A stretch of DNA of 64,000 nucleotides from Rodentibacter sp901420285 (GTDB lineage Bacteria; Pseudomonadota; Gammaproteobacteria; Enterobacterales; Pasteurellaceae): the NCBI RefSeq assembly GCF_041734645.1, contig NZ_CP162010.1:1550001-1614000 (forward strand), in the 5' to 3' direction. The position numbers and the translations under genes are program-made. Positions 25,632 to 33,735 of the stretch are shown here, in pieces; the stretch's first letter is position 1, and each line of letters opens with the position of its first letter. The notes below the pieces were generated by a model. The model was not told the DNA's origin. It worked only from the letters and a program-made list of their open reading frames with translations, and made no database searches.

Positions 25632-26633
25632 TTATCCTTCTTCTTTTTCAGGGAAAATAAACGAAGCAACAACACCAATAAATAAAACACCTAATACAAT
25701 ATAAAGGCTAACATTGGCAGAAATATGAATGCCTGTATCAAATACTGCGTGATTCCAAGATTGAATTCCCATTTTGATACCAATAAAGAACAATAAGGCA
25801 ATGACAGCTTTTTCAAGGTGAACAAGATATTTTGTGAGTGCAGCAAGAATAAAATAGAGACTACGTAATCCTAGAATCGCGAAAATCATTGCAGCATAAA
25901 CGAGTAATGGTTCTTGAGTCACAGCAATAACAGCAGGTACTGAGTCAAAGGCAAATGCTACATCAGATGTTTCAATTGCCATTAAACATAAAAATGCAGG
26001 CGTTGCGTAACGAAAACCTTGACGAGTAACGGAAACTATTTGATCTGCATTTAATTCGTTATGTTTTACAAAGAATTTTTCTTGCACTAGTTTGGGGAAA
26101 ACAGGCATCATTTTCCCTACCAAACGAACACTCCAGTGATGAGTATAGTCTTCGATTTCTTCTTCACTATCATCTCCGCCTCGTAACATTTTCCAACCAC
26201 TCCAAAGTACAAATGCAGCAAAGATAAATCCAATCCAAGGACTTGCGGCAAATAATCCTGTTCCAATCACAACGAAAATAGCTCGGAAAATCAATGCGCC
26301 TAAGATTCCCCAATAAAGAATACGGTGTTGAAGATGATCTTTAATCCCAAAAGATGCAAAGATCGCAACAAATACCATCAAGTTATCAATGGATAAACTC
26401 TTTTCGAGAACATATCCTGCAAGGTAGAGATCTGCCCATTCCGGCTCGAAACGGAAATAAAGATAAAAGTAGAACGCCAATGCCAATGAAATCCAAAAGA
26501 TTGACCAAAGTGCGGCATTTTTTACCGTAATTTCTTTACTGCGACGGTGAGAAATAAGATCGATATAAACGGAGAAAAGGACGACAGAGAAGAAAACAAT
26601 AATGACTTCTAAAGGAAAACCAAAGTGATGCAT
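25632..26633 (-). CDS. terC: TerC family integral membrane protein
   Basis: 333 residues with about seven to nine membrane helices. LEKSLSIDNLMVFVAIFASFGI (with the conserved acidic/Asn residues), the ATPAFLCLMAIETSDVAFAFDSVPA block and GLRSLYFIL are TerC signatures; the central acidic loop SEEEIEDY is common. TerC proteins are linked to metal (Mn2+) export and tellurite resistance and are thought to recruit TerD-type proteins at the membrane. First gene of the operon; its start is separated by about 108 bp of operator-containing DNA from the divergent regulator. Confidence 0.92.
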   Translation of the reverse strand: MHHFGFPLEVIIVFFSVVLFSVYIDLISHRRSKEITVKNAALWSIFWISLALAFYFYLYFRFEPEWADLYLAGYVLEKSLSIDNLMVFVAIFASFGIKDHLQHRILYWGILGALIFRAIFVVIGTGLFAASPWIGFIFAAFVLWSGWKMLRGGDDSEEEIEDYTHHWSVRLVGKMMPVFPKLVQEKFFVKHNELNADQIVSVTRQGFRYATPAFLCLMAIETSDVAFAFDSVPAVIAVTQEPLLVYAAMIFAILGLRSLYFILAALTKYLVHLEKAVIALLFFIGIKMGIQSWNHAVFDTGIHISANVSLYIVLGVLFIGVVASFIFPEKEEG

Positions 26634-26646
26634 AGATGAGACCTAA

Positions 26647-26702
26647 AACTGAAACAGTTAATATTTTAAACCGATACAGTTTATATAAAAACCAGTTTGG
26701 TT
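26647..26702. promoter_or_regulatory. three tandem operator-like palindromes between terC and the HTH regulator
   Basis: AACTG-AAA-CAGTT (26647-26659, perfect), AACCG-ATA-CAGTT (26669-26681) and AACCA-GTT-TGGTT (26690-26702). Centres are 22 and 21 bp apart, about two helical turns, so bound dimers would lie on one DNA face. The position between divergent start codons suggests autorepression by the HTH protein together with control of the ter operon (inference). Confidence 0.7.
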
Positions 26703-26741
26703 TACAAGTTCTTTTTAACTTTCGTCATAATGATTTCCGTG

Positions 26742-27107
26742 ATGAAAATATTAACTGAAAAAGAAAAATTTAGCACCCGCTTAAAACTAGCTCTTTCTGC
26801 AATGGCTATGCAGAATTTAAAAACGAGTGAAATCGCCACTAAATTTAATTTACAACATCCTAATGAGCCAGTAACACAACAAGCAGTGTATAAATGGCTC
26901 AATGGGTTAGCAATTCCATCAATGGATAAAATAGAAACATTATCAAAATGGTTGATGGTTAAACCAGAATGGTTGCGTTATGGCGTGAACGATGAGACTC
27001 AAAAAACAATGTTAGATGAAGTGCTGTTAAGTATGATTGTTGGGCTATCTGAACAACAAAAATCAGCATTAATTACATTTATTAGTTCATTTCAGACTAG
27101 AACTTAA
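26742..27107 (+). CDS. phage-type helix-turn-helix regulator
   Basis: 121 residues from the ATG at 26742; ATG 26730 and a TTG at 26697 are alternative starts, and none has a clear SD. Residues ~10-85 form an XRE/CI-like HTH domain, with TSEIATKFN, then VTQQAVYKWLNGLAIPSMDKI as recognition region and WLMVKPEWLRYGV as the usual following segment. The last 35 residues look helical, possibly for dimerisation. It has no peptidase domain, unlike full CI/LexA-type repressors. Divergent from terC, it is the obvious candidate regulator of the ter operon. Confidence 0.83.
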   Translation: MKILTEKEKFSTRLKLALSAMAMQNLKTSEIATKFNLQHPNEPVTQQAVYKWLNGLAIPSMDKIETLSKWLMVKPEWLRYGVNDETQKTMLDEVLLSMIVGLSEQQKSALITFISSFQTRT

Positions 27108-27248
27108 GTGCAAATTTTACTATTTTTAACTTTATATATAATTTAGAAGAATATAGGGCTTTTGTCCTAAGTGTAGGGCGGAGCTAAAGTCGGTTAGATT
27201 GATACAAGAAAGGTTTTATTGTAATTTGTTACTTGTTACATCACAAAA

Positions 27249-27283
27249 CAACACCGCATTGAAGCAATTTCTATGCGGTATTA
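27249..27283. terminator. imperfect inverted pair of the dispersed repeat, between convergent genes
   Basis: AACACCGCATTG and CTATGCGGTATT form an imperfect stem, followed by ATTTTT, between the plus-strand HTH gene and the minus-strand cupin gene. A diverged version of the perfect hairpins at 15870 and 38594. Apart from this and a second small hairpin near 27300-27325 (ATTCCCGGGGAA), the gap 27108-27397 shows nothing. Confidence 0.6.
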
Positions 27284-27397
27284 TTTTTAATAAATTTTCA
27301 TCCGGGCATAAAAATTCCCGGGGAACATAGTTTTGATATTGCATAAATATTATATAATTCTGATTCTTTCTTTTGCAACAGTTAAGTTCTTTATTAA

Positions 27398-27715
27398 TCA
27401 AACACTCCCCGCCTTTTCAATCACCAAAATCCGTGCTTCGCCTTGTGGGTGGGCGACGTGTTCGGTGCCGATGCCGGCGTAGAAAATATCGCCGGTTTCT
27501 AGCAATACGCTTTTGGCTTCGCCGCGCTCTTTGTAGTGCATTTCCACGACGCCATCCATCACCGCAAAAACTTCCTCACCATCATTGATATGCCATTTGT
27601 AAGGCTCATTTGTCCAATGCAAACGCACGCTGATGCCATTCATTTCGGTGATATCCAAGCCGCCCCATGCACGGGTGGCGGTGAATTCTGCGCTACGAAT
27701 AATTTTGTGTGACAT
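27398..27715 (-). CDS. cupin-domain protein
   Basis: 105 residues forming one small double-stranded beta-helix. Features: ITEMNGISVRLHWTNEP, the metal-type motif region YKWHINDGEEVFAVMDG with His and Glu ligand candidates, LLETGDIFYAGIGTEHVAHP with the second His cluster, and RILVIEKAG. Probably a metal-binding enzyme or sugar/isomerase-like cupin; substrate unknown. SD GGAGAGA precedes the ATG. Lies 15 bp downstream of polA on the same strand and may be read from it. Confidence 0.82.
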   Translation of the reverse strand: MSHKIIRSAEFTATRAWGGLDITEMNGISVRLHWTNEPYKWHINDGEEVFAVMDGVVEMHYKERGEAKSVLLETGDIFYAGIGTEHVAHPQGEARILVIEKAGSV

Positions 27716-27730
27716 ATTCTCTCCTTCGTT

Positions 27731-30529
27731 TTAATGTGCTTCGTCCCAGTTTTCGCCCACGCCCACATCCACAATCAGTGGTACCACAAGCTCAGCGGCC
27801 GCTTCCATATGTTGTTTGATGAGATCGCTAAAAAACGCAATTTTTTCCGACCGCACTTCAAACACCAATTCATCGTGCACCTGCATGATCATGTGAATAT
27901 CCGGATCATCGCGCGTAATTTCATCTAACTTAATCATGGCGCGTTTGATGATATCGGCGGCGGTACCTTGCATCGGTGCGTTAATCGCCACCCGTTCTGC
28001 GCCTTTACGGCGCATGGCGTTGGAAGAATTGATTTCCGGCAAATATAAACGGCGTCCGAACAGCGTTTCCACATAGCCTTGCGCTTTCGCTTTTTCTTGG
28101 ATGTCGTGCATAAAGGTTTGCACGCCCGGGTAACGTTGGAAATATAAATCCATATAGCGTTGCGCATCCGCGCGGGAAATCCCAAGCTGACGGGAAAGCC
28201 CGAAGGAAGACATGCCATAAATCAGACCAAAGTTAATGGCTTTCGCGTTGCGGCGTTGTTCGCTCGTCACCTGTTCCAACGGCAAACCGAAAATTTCAGC
28301 GGCGGTGGAGCGGTGAATGTCTTTACCTTGTGCGAACGCGTTAATCAAACCTGCATCGTTGGACAAATGCGCCATAATGCGCAGCTCGATTTGCGAGTAG
28401 TCTGCGGCAATAATTTTATAACCGTCGCGGGCAATAAAGGCTTGGCGAATGCGACGGCCTTCCTCGTTACGAATCGGAATATTCTGCAAATTCGGATCAC
28501 TGGAAGAAAGCCGCCCGGTTGCCGTTACGGCTTGATGGTAAGAAGTGTGCACGCGCCCGGTTTGCGGGTTCACCATTTGCGGCAATTTGTCGGTGTAAGT
28601 GGATTTCAGTTTGCTCAAACCGCGATGTTCCACCAACACTTTCGGCAATTCGTGGCTGTACGCCAGCTCCTCTAACACTTCTTCGTTGGTGGACGGCGCG
28701 CCTTTCGGCGTTTTTTGCAACACCGGCAAGCCGAGTTTATCGAACAAAATGTCTTGCAACTGTTTCGTAGAGGCCAAATTGAACGATTGACCTGCCAGTT
28801 CATGCGCCTGCATTTCAAGTGCGGTCAATCTTTCGGTAATTTCGTTGGATTGCAAGAACAGCGCATCAGAATCAATCAACACACCACAACGCTCCATGCG
28901 TGACAATACGCCGAGCAACGGCAATTCGATGGATTGATAGAGTTCCACCAAACTGGGTTGCGACTGAAGTTTTTCCCACAGCACTTGTTGCAATTTCATC
29001 GTCACGTCGGCATCTTCCGCCGCGTATTCGCCTGCTTGCTCTAGTGCGATTTGGTTGAATGTCAGCTGATTCTTCCCTTTGCCGGCAATGTCTTCAAAGC
29101 CGATGGTTTGATGTCCGAGATAGCGTTTCGCTAAGTCGTCCATATTGTGCCGACCGGTGCTGTCCAAGGTGTAAGAAAGCAACATGGTGTCGAATTCAAT
29201 GCCCTGCAACGCAATGCCGTTACGGGCGAAAATGGTCATATCAAACTTGAGATTCTGCCCGACTTTACCGATATTCGGGTTCTCTAAAATGGGTTTAAGA
29301 GCGGCAAGTGCGGTGCTTTTTTCCAACGTTTTTGGCGCACCGAGATAATCCAAATGCAATGGTAAATACGCCGCTTCGCCATTTTCCAACGCAAAAGACA
29401 CGCCGACCAAATTGGCGGACATATAATCCAACCCGTCGGTTTCCGTATCCACCGCAATCAGTTTCTCGGCACTTAATTTTTCCACCCAACGAGCTAAATC
29501 CGATTCAGTCAGAATATTTTCATAGCGGCTACGATCGATGTAAACGACAGTCGAATTCAGCACCGCATTGGAGGCAGGAATGGCGGGCGTTGCCTGATAA
29601 GTATTCATTTTCACCGGCTGTTCTATCGTTTGCGTGATGGAATCCGCACCATTCATTACTTCACTTAACCAGCGTTTAAATTCATACCGCCCGAAATATT
29701 CAATTAATGCGTCATTATTGCTGTCGCTAAGCGCCAACTCTTGCGGAGAAAAGGCCAGTTCTACATCGGTTTTGATGGTCGCCAAGGCGTAAGACAACTC
29801 TGCTATGGCTTTTTCGGCAAGCAATTTCTCCCCGAGTTTTTTCGCACCACGAATCGGCAGTTCGGCAACTTTATCCAGATTGGCATAAATTTGTGCCATG
29901 CTGCCGATGCCTTGCAAAAGCCCTAATGCGGTTTTTTCGCCAATACCCGATACGCCGGGAATGTTGTCGGAGCTATCGCCCATCAATGCCAGATAATCAA
30001 TAATTAACTCCGGCGGAATACCGTATTTTTCAATCACGCCCGCGCGATCCAACAAGTTGTTGTTCATGGTGTTAATCAACATAATGTTGTCATCCACCAG
30101 CTGTGCCATGTCTTTGTCGCCGGTGCTAATAAGTACCTTCTGTCCGTTTTTTGAGGCTTGGCATGCCAGCGTGCCGATCACATCGTCCGCTTCCACGCCT
30201 TCCACCACCAACAGCGGAATCCCCAATGCGCGGATCATGTCATGCAACGGCTGGATTTGTTTACGTAGATCGTCCGGCATCGGCGGGCGATGGGATTTGT
30301 ATTGCTCAAACATTTCATCGCGGAAGGTTTTGCCTTTGGCATCAAACACCACCGCAATGTGACTTGGCTGCACTTGTGAAATCAAGCTTTTCAACATATT
30401 CAGCACACCATACATGGCGCCTGTTGGTTCGCCATTGGAATTGGTGAGTGGAGGGAAGGCGTGAAAAGCGCGATATAAGTAAGAAGAGCCATCCACCAGG
30501 ACAAGGGGGTTAGGTGCGATCTGTGCCAT
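27731..30529 (-). CDS. polA: DNA polymerase I
   Basis: 932 residues, normal for the family. Domains: 5'-nuclease (~1-290, LVDGSSYLYRAFHAFP, VEADDVIG, GDSSDNIPG), proofreading 3'-5' exonuclease (~330-520, AVDTETDGLDY with catalytic D/E retained) and polymerase (~530-932) with motif A DYSQIELRIMAHLS, motif B RRNAKAINFGLIYGMS and motif C MQVHDELVFEV. Replaces RNA primers and fills repair gaps. The linker near residues 320-330 (PASNAVLNST) is encoded by a copy of the dispersed AATGCGGTGCT word. Divergent from zapA. Confidence 0.98.
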   Translation of the reverse strand: MAQIAPNPLVLVDGSSYLYRAFHAFPPLTNSNGEPTGAMYGVLNMLKSLISQVQPSHIAVVFDAKGKTFRDEMFEQYKSHRPPMPDDLRKQIQPLHDMIRALGIPLLVVEGVEADDVIGTLACQASKNGQKVLISTGDKDMAQLVDDNIMLINTMNNNLLDRAGVIEKYGIPPELIIDYLALMGDSSDNIPGVSGIGEKTALGLLQGIGSMAQIYANLDKVAELPIRGAKKLGEKLLAEKAIAELSYALATIKTDVELAFSPQELALSDSNNDALIEYFGRYEFKRWLSEVMNGADSITQTIEQPVKMNTYQATPAIPASNAVLNSTVVYIDRSRYENILTESDLARWVEKLSAEKLIAVDTETDGLDYMSANLVGVSFALENGEAAYLPLHLDYLGAPKTLEKSTALAALKPILENPNIGKVGQNLKFDMTIFARNGIALQGIEFDTMLLSYTLDSTGRHNMDDLAKRYLGHQTIGFEDIAGKGKNQLTFNQIALEQAGEYAAEDADVTMKLQQVLWEKLQSQPSLVELYQSIELPLLGVLSRMERCGVLIDSDALFLQSNEITERLTALEMQAHELAGQSFNLASTKQLQDILFDKLGLPVLQKTPKGAPSTNEEVLEELAYSHELPKVLVEHRGLSKLKSTYTDKLPQMVNPQTGRVHTSYHQAVTATGRLSSSDPNLQNIPIRNEEGRRIRQAFIARDGYKIIAADYSQIELRIMAHLSNDAGLINAFAQGKDIHRSTAAEIFGLPLEQVTSEQRRNAKAINFGLIYGMSSFGLSRQLGISRADAQRYMDLYFQRYPGVQTFMHDIQEKAKAQGYVETLFGRRLYLPEINSSNAMRRKGAERVAINAPMQGTAADIIKRAMIKLDEITRDDPDIHMIMQVHDELVFEVRSEKIAFFSDLIKQHMEAAAELVVPLIVDVGVGENWDEAH

Positions 30530-30688
30530 AAAAGTCTCGTTTGAAGCGTTAAAAACGGGCGCATTATAGCGTAAATTAAGGTATGGCGCGAACGGATAAG
30601 CTTGTGAATCGAAAGCAAAACCTATGACGGAAAATTTTGGCTATGGCATAATAGCGTTCGTTTAAAACAAAGAAATCAAGGAAATACA

Positions 30689-30985
30689 ATGTCATTAAAA
30701 ATGGTCGAAATTGTCGTATTAGGACAAGTGTTGCGTTTAAATGTACCGCAAGAACAAGAGGATGCTTTGCGCCAAGCGGCACGCAATTTAGATGCGTTGG
30801 TTTCCGAAATGAAGGAAAAAACCGGCTTGATTCAGCTTGACCGCGTACTTTCCATCGTGGCATTAAATTTGAGTTTTGAATTGACTCAAGAAAAAAATAA
30901 AAATACGCAAATTGAAGAGGTGCTAAAAACCCGTATTCAGCAGTTAAATCATTCGTTAGAAAATATCCGTGTTTCTAAAGAATAA
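30689..30985 (+). CDS. zapA: cell division protein ZapA
   Basis: 98 residues: N-terminal beta-rich FtsZ-binding head (MSLKMVEIVVLGQVLRLNVPQEQEDAL) and a C-terminal coiled coil of about 50 residues (ELTQEKNKNTQIEEVLKTR). ZapA crosslinks FtsZ filaments at midcell. SD CAAGGAAA precedes the ATG. The polA-zapA-6S RNA-fau order is found in relatives, but here a 3.9-kb oxidant-response cassette lies between zapA and 6S RNA. Confidence 0.93.
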   Translation: MSLKMVEIVVLGQVLRLNVPQEQEDALRQAARNLDALVSEMKEKTGLIQLDRVLSIVALNLSFELTQEKNKNTQIEEVLKTRIQQLNHSLENIRVSKE

Positions 30986-31005
30986 AATTAATTGCGACAG
31001 ATTAA

Positions 31006-31032
31006 AAATCGGCTGTTATTCACAGCCGATTT
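31006..31032. terminator. bidirectional terminator between zapA and the Met-rich gene
   Basis: An 11-bp stem, AAATCGGCTGT (31006-31016) with ACAGCCGATTT (31022-31032), A/T rich on both sides, between convergent genes. Confidence 0.8.
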
Positions 31033-31042
31033 ATATTTCAAA

Positions 31043-31312
31043 CTACATTTTTTCTTTCTTCATCATTTCGGCTTGTTTCATTTTTTTCCCTGATTTCATC
31101 ATGTTATCCGATTGCATTTTCACGTCATCCATTTTTTCATCAGCGTTCATCATCGATTTTGATTTCATTGGCTCAGTCATCGTTGGTTCAGATTTCATTG
31201 GTTCAGATTTCATCGACATAGCATCCGCTTTCATTGCCTCCGCATAAACACTGCTTGCACCTAATAATACCGCCATACCTAACATTGCACTTTTGAATGT
31301 AATATTTTTCAT
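31043..31312 (-). CDS. secreted methionine-rich protein (MrpX/MXKDX-like)
   Basis: 89 residues. Signal peptide ~1-24 (ending SSVYA), mature part 65 residues of which 16 are Met and many Lys, Ser, Glu, Asp; repeated pieces such as MKSEPMKSEP. It resembles the penta-repeat MXKDX family and the Met-rich MrpX protein of Azospira, which serves as an expendable methionine sink for hypochlorite and is recycled by a Met-sulfoxide reductase. The adjacent ECF sigma gene and nearby secreted MsrAB support that role; copper binding is the alternative. Its promoter matches that of msrAB. Confidence 0.8.
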   Translation of the reverse strand: MKNITFKSAMLGMAVLLGASSVYAEAMKADAMSMKSEPMKSEPTMTEPMKSKSMMNADEKMDDVKMQSDNMMKSGKKMKQAEMMKKEKM

Positions 31313-31383
31313 TTTAAATTTCCTTTTTTGAGTGGTAAGAATTATGCTTATGAAAGAACGAAGGAAATCGCCTCTTTCATTGT

Positions 31384-31414
31384 ATTAGACGAAGCACCTT
31401 TTACTTTCTTACAA
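31384..31414 (-). promoter_or_regulatory. predicted ECF promoter of the Met-rich gene
   Basis: Minus strand: TTGTAAGAAA (31405-31414), 13-bp spacer, CGTCTAAT (31384-31391). The same two boxes with the same spacing precede msrAB at 32589-32619. Expected start about 65 bp before the Met-rich ORF. Confidence 0.72.
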
Positions 31415-31433
31415 AAATTTTAAAGGAATTAAA

Positions 31434-31979
31434 ATGACCGCCATTTCAGATCGGGAACTCGAGCAAATCCGTGCTCAAATGCTGAAATTTGCCGAATTGC
31501 AGCTACACCACGCAGATCTTGCCGAAGATTTAGTGCAAGAAGCCTTTTTAAGTGCATTCAAGAATTTAGCTAATTTTAAGCATCAATCCGCCTTTAAAAC
31601 CTGGGTTTTCGCTATTCTCAAAAACAAAATTATTGATTATTTACGTCAAAAAGGGCGCTTTGTGCTGGAAAGTGAAGTGGAAGATGAAAATGCCACCAAT
31701 CACTTTTTTGACGATACCGGGCATTGGAAAATAGATTATTATCCAAGCGAATTGCAGGGCGAAGAAGAGCGCGTTTATTCCGATGAATTTTGGTTGATTT
31801 TTGAAACTTGTTTGACGTGCTTGCCTGCCAAACAAGCGAAAATTTTTATGATGCGTGAGTTTTTAGAGCTTTCATCTGAAGAAATTTGCCAAGAAACTCG
31901 GCTCAGCTCCTCTAACTTACACACCAGCCTTTATCGGGCGCGTCTGCAGTTGCAAAACTGCCTTTCAAGAAAGCTTTAG
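31434..31979 (+). CDS. ECF-type sigma factor (RpoE2-like)
   Basis: 181 residues. Region 2 spans ~10-80 (DLAEDLVQEAFLSAFKNLANF, FKTWVFAILKNKIIDYLR), region 4 ~120-181 (LPAKQAKIFMMREFLELSSEEIC, then SSSNLHTSLYRARLQL as the recognition helix). Region 3 is absent as expected for ECF sigmas. An anti-sigma gene follows 8 bp downstream. In H. influenzae a comparable sigma (RpoE2) controls the secreted MsrAB under hypochlorite stress; the same link is likely here since the matching promoters lie on both sides. SD TAAAGGAATT precedes the ATG. Confidence 0.92.
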   Translation: MTAISDRELEQIRAQMLKFAELQLHHADLAEDLVQEAFLSAFKNLANFKHQSAFKTWVFAILKNKIIDYLRQKGRFVLESEVEDENATNHFFDDTGHWKIDYYPSELQGEEERVYSDEFWLIFETCLTCLPAKQAKIFMMREFLELSSEEICQETRLSSSNLHTSLYRARLQLQNCLSRKL

Positions 31980-31987
31980 GAGAGATT

Positions 31988-32167
31988 ATGCGTTGCCGCC
32001 AAGCCACTCGAATGATTTCCGAATCGCACGAACGCCCATTAGATTTACAAGAAAAAGTCGGGCTAAAAGTGCATTTGCTCATCTGTCCGCATTGCCGTCG
32101 TTTTGATAAAAATTGCAAAACATTGAGTAGGATGATGAAAGCATTTAAACAAAGAGAAAAAAATTAA
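31988..32167 (+). CDS. small zinc-finger anti-sigma factor
   Basis: 59 residues (MRCRQATRMISESHERPLDL at the start). Contains the zinc-binding His-x3-Cys-x2-Cys pattern in HLLICPHCRRFDKNC, the ZAS/zf-HC2 motif of anti-sigma factors, but no membrane helix, so it is probably a soluble redox- or oxidant-sensing type. SD AGGAGAGATT precedes the ATG. Starts 8 bp after the sigma gene and overlaps the 3' end of the convergent glycosylase gene by 4 bp. Short enough to be missed by automated gene calling. Confidence 0.85.
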   Translation: MRCRQATRMISESHERPLDLQEKVGLKVHLLICPHCRRFDKNCKTLSRMMKAFKQREKN

Positions 32168-32547
32168 TCTTTTCGTGCCGTAAACCTTGCCTTAGCAGGC
32201 ATTCTCAATGCAATACGCTCACGATTTAAAGCAAGTGCATTTTCTGTGGGCGTATAATTTTTCCATAAAGTAGGATCTTGCGGTAAATTTTCGTTCCAAA
32301 AATATTGCACATTAAAGCCTCGAGCCAAGCATTCTTTATGCAATAAATCATAACGTTCTTTTAAGAACGCAAGTTTATCAAAAAAGAAACGTACGTGTCC
32401 TTCGCCTAATTTGTAATCTACAGGCTGTCCTTTTAAATTAAATTTCCCTTTTGCTACTGCATTAGGAATGCGAGTGAGTTCACGGTGTTCAGCCAATAGA
32501 TGCTGATCACATAATTCTGAAGGTGAAATTAGATTAATCCTAGTCAT
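32164..32547 (-). CDS. pyrimidine-dimer DNA glycosylase (T4 endonuclease V family)
   Basis: 127 residues. Begins MTRINLISPSELCDQHLLAE, very like T4 DenV (MTRINLTLVSELADQHLMAE). All key residues are in place: the N-terminal Thr2 used as nucleophile, Glu23 in AEHREL, Arg3, Arg22 and Arg26, and the later GEGHVRFFFDKLAFLKERY (T4: GAGHVTFFYDKLEFLRKR). Cuts the glycosyl bond at UV-induced cyclobutane dimers and nicks the abasic site. It is convergent with the anti-sigma gene, overlapping 4 bp, and has its own upstream region divergent from msrAB. Confidence 0.9.
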   Translation of the reverse strand: MTRINLISPSELCDQHLLAEHRELTRIPNAVAKGKFNLKGQPVDYKLGEGHVRFFFDKLAFLKERYDLLHKECLARGFNVQYFWNENLPQDPTLWKNYTPTENALALNRERIALRMPAKARFTARKD

Positions 32548-32588
32548 AAATATCCGTTTATTAAATTATGAAACAGTGTGCAAAAAAA

Positions 32589-32619
32589 TTGTAAGAAAAA
32601 GATTTTTACATCGTCTAAT
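32589..32619 (+). promoter_or_regulatory. predicted ECF promoter of msrAB
   Basis: TTGTAAGAAA (32589-32598), 13-bp spacer, CGTCTAAT (32612-32619); identical boxes and spacing to 31384-31414. Expected start near 32626, about 33 bp before the ATG. Confidence 0.72.
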
Positions 32620-32658
32620 CAGATGTAACGTTAATATGACACATCATAAGGAAAAACG

Positions 32659-33723
32659 ATGAAATCTTCAAAAACATTACTATTTCTCACCGCACTTTGC
32701 TGTGCGACACCTGCGTTGGCAGCACCGCATTCAACACTATCGCAAACCGGAGAAGCAAAAATGACGATGGAAAATCAAAAAACAATCCGTGAAATCTATC
32801 TTGCCGGCGGTTGCTTTTGGGGCGTGGAAGCCTATATGCAACGTATTTATGGCGTGAAAGATGCGGTTTCGGGCTATGCCAATGGCAAGACCGACAAAAC
32901 CAGTTATCAAATGATCGGCGTGACCGATCACGCGGAAACCGTGAAAGTGACTTACGATGCCAGCCAAATTTCGCTGGATAAACTGTTGCAGTATTACTTC
33001 AAAGTGATTGATCCAACCAGCGTGAATAAGCAGGGCAATGATCGCGGACGACAATATCGCACGGGGATTTACTATCAAGATGCGGCAGATAAAGCAGTGA
33101 TTGAACAGGCGATCAGCGAACTTCAAACCAAGTACAAAAACAAGGTGCAAATTGAAGTGCAACCGCTCAAAAATTATGTAATGGCGGAAGAGTATCACCA
33201 AGATTATTTGCAGAAAAATCCGAACGGCTATTGCCATATCGACATCACGCAGGCGGATGAGCCGTTGATTGATGAGAAAGATTACCCGAAACCGAGCGAT
33301 GCGGTGCTCAAAGCCAAGCTCACGCCGTTGCAATATTCCGTGACCCAAAACAAACACACCGAACGTTCATTCAGCAATGAGTATTGGGACAATTTCCAAC
33401 CGGGGATTTATGTGGACGTCACGACGGGCGAGCCAGTTTTCTCGTCTAATGACAAATTCGAATCCGGCTGCGGTTGGCCAAGTTTCACCAAGCCGATTGC
33501 CAAAGAAGTGGTGCATTACCAAACCGACAACAGCTTCAATATGCAACGCACCGAAGTGTTGAGCCGTGCGGGTAACGCCCATTTAGGACACGTTTTTGAC
33601 GACGGCCCGAAAGACAAAGGTGGCTTGCGTTATTGTATTAACTCCGCCTCGATCAAATTTATCCCTCTCGATGAAATGGAAAAAGAAGGGTACGGATATT
33701 TGGTAAGCGCGATCAAAAAATAA
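32659..33723 (+). CDS. msrAB: secreted peptide-methionine sulfoxide reductase MsrA/MsrB fusion
   Basis: 354 residues. Signal peptide ~1-22 (ATPALAAP). MsrA domain ~43-200 with the catalytic GCFWG (Cys52) and RYRTGIYY; MsrB domain ~210-350 with ESGCGWPSF and the catalytic GLRYCINSASIKF. The fusion repairs both S- and R-Met sulfoxide in periplasmic proteins. Electrons should come through CcdA and the thioredoxin-like protein encoded next. Lacks the extra N-terminal thioredoxin domain of the Neisseria PilB type; that function is supplied by the separate gene at 34391. SD ATAAGGAAAAAC precedes the ATG. Confidence 0.96.
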   Translation: MKSSKTLLFLTALCCATPALAAPHSTLSQTGEAKMTMENQKTIREIYLAGGCFWGVEAYMQRIYGVKDAVSGYANGKTDKTSYQMIGVTDHAETVKVTYDASQISLDKLLQYYFKVIDPTSVNKQGNDRGRQYRTGIYYQDAADKAVIEQAISELQTKYKNKVQIEVQPLKNYVMAEEYHQDYLQKNPNGYCHIDITQADEPLIDEKDYPKPSDAVLKAKLTPLQYSVTQNKHTERSFSNEYWDNFQPGIYVDVTTGEPVFSSNDKFESGCGWPSFTKPIAKEVVHYQTDNSFNMQRTEVLSRAGNAHLGHVFDDGPKDKGGLRYCINSASIKFIPLDEMEKEGYGYLVSAIKK

Positions 33724-33735
33724 GGAGATTTTGCA

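Noticed and set aside
27108..27397. Spot 42-like RNA next to polA
   Set aside because: The downstream side of polA holds the cupin gene and a repeat hairpin; no Spot 42 sequence was recognised.
28160..30447. Many long plus-strand frames inside polA
   Set aside because: Shadows of the polA coding strand, with no independent start signals.
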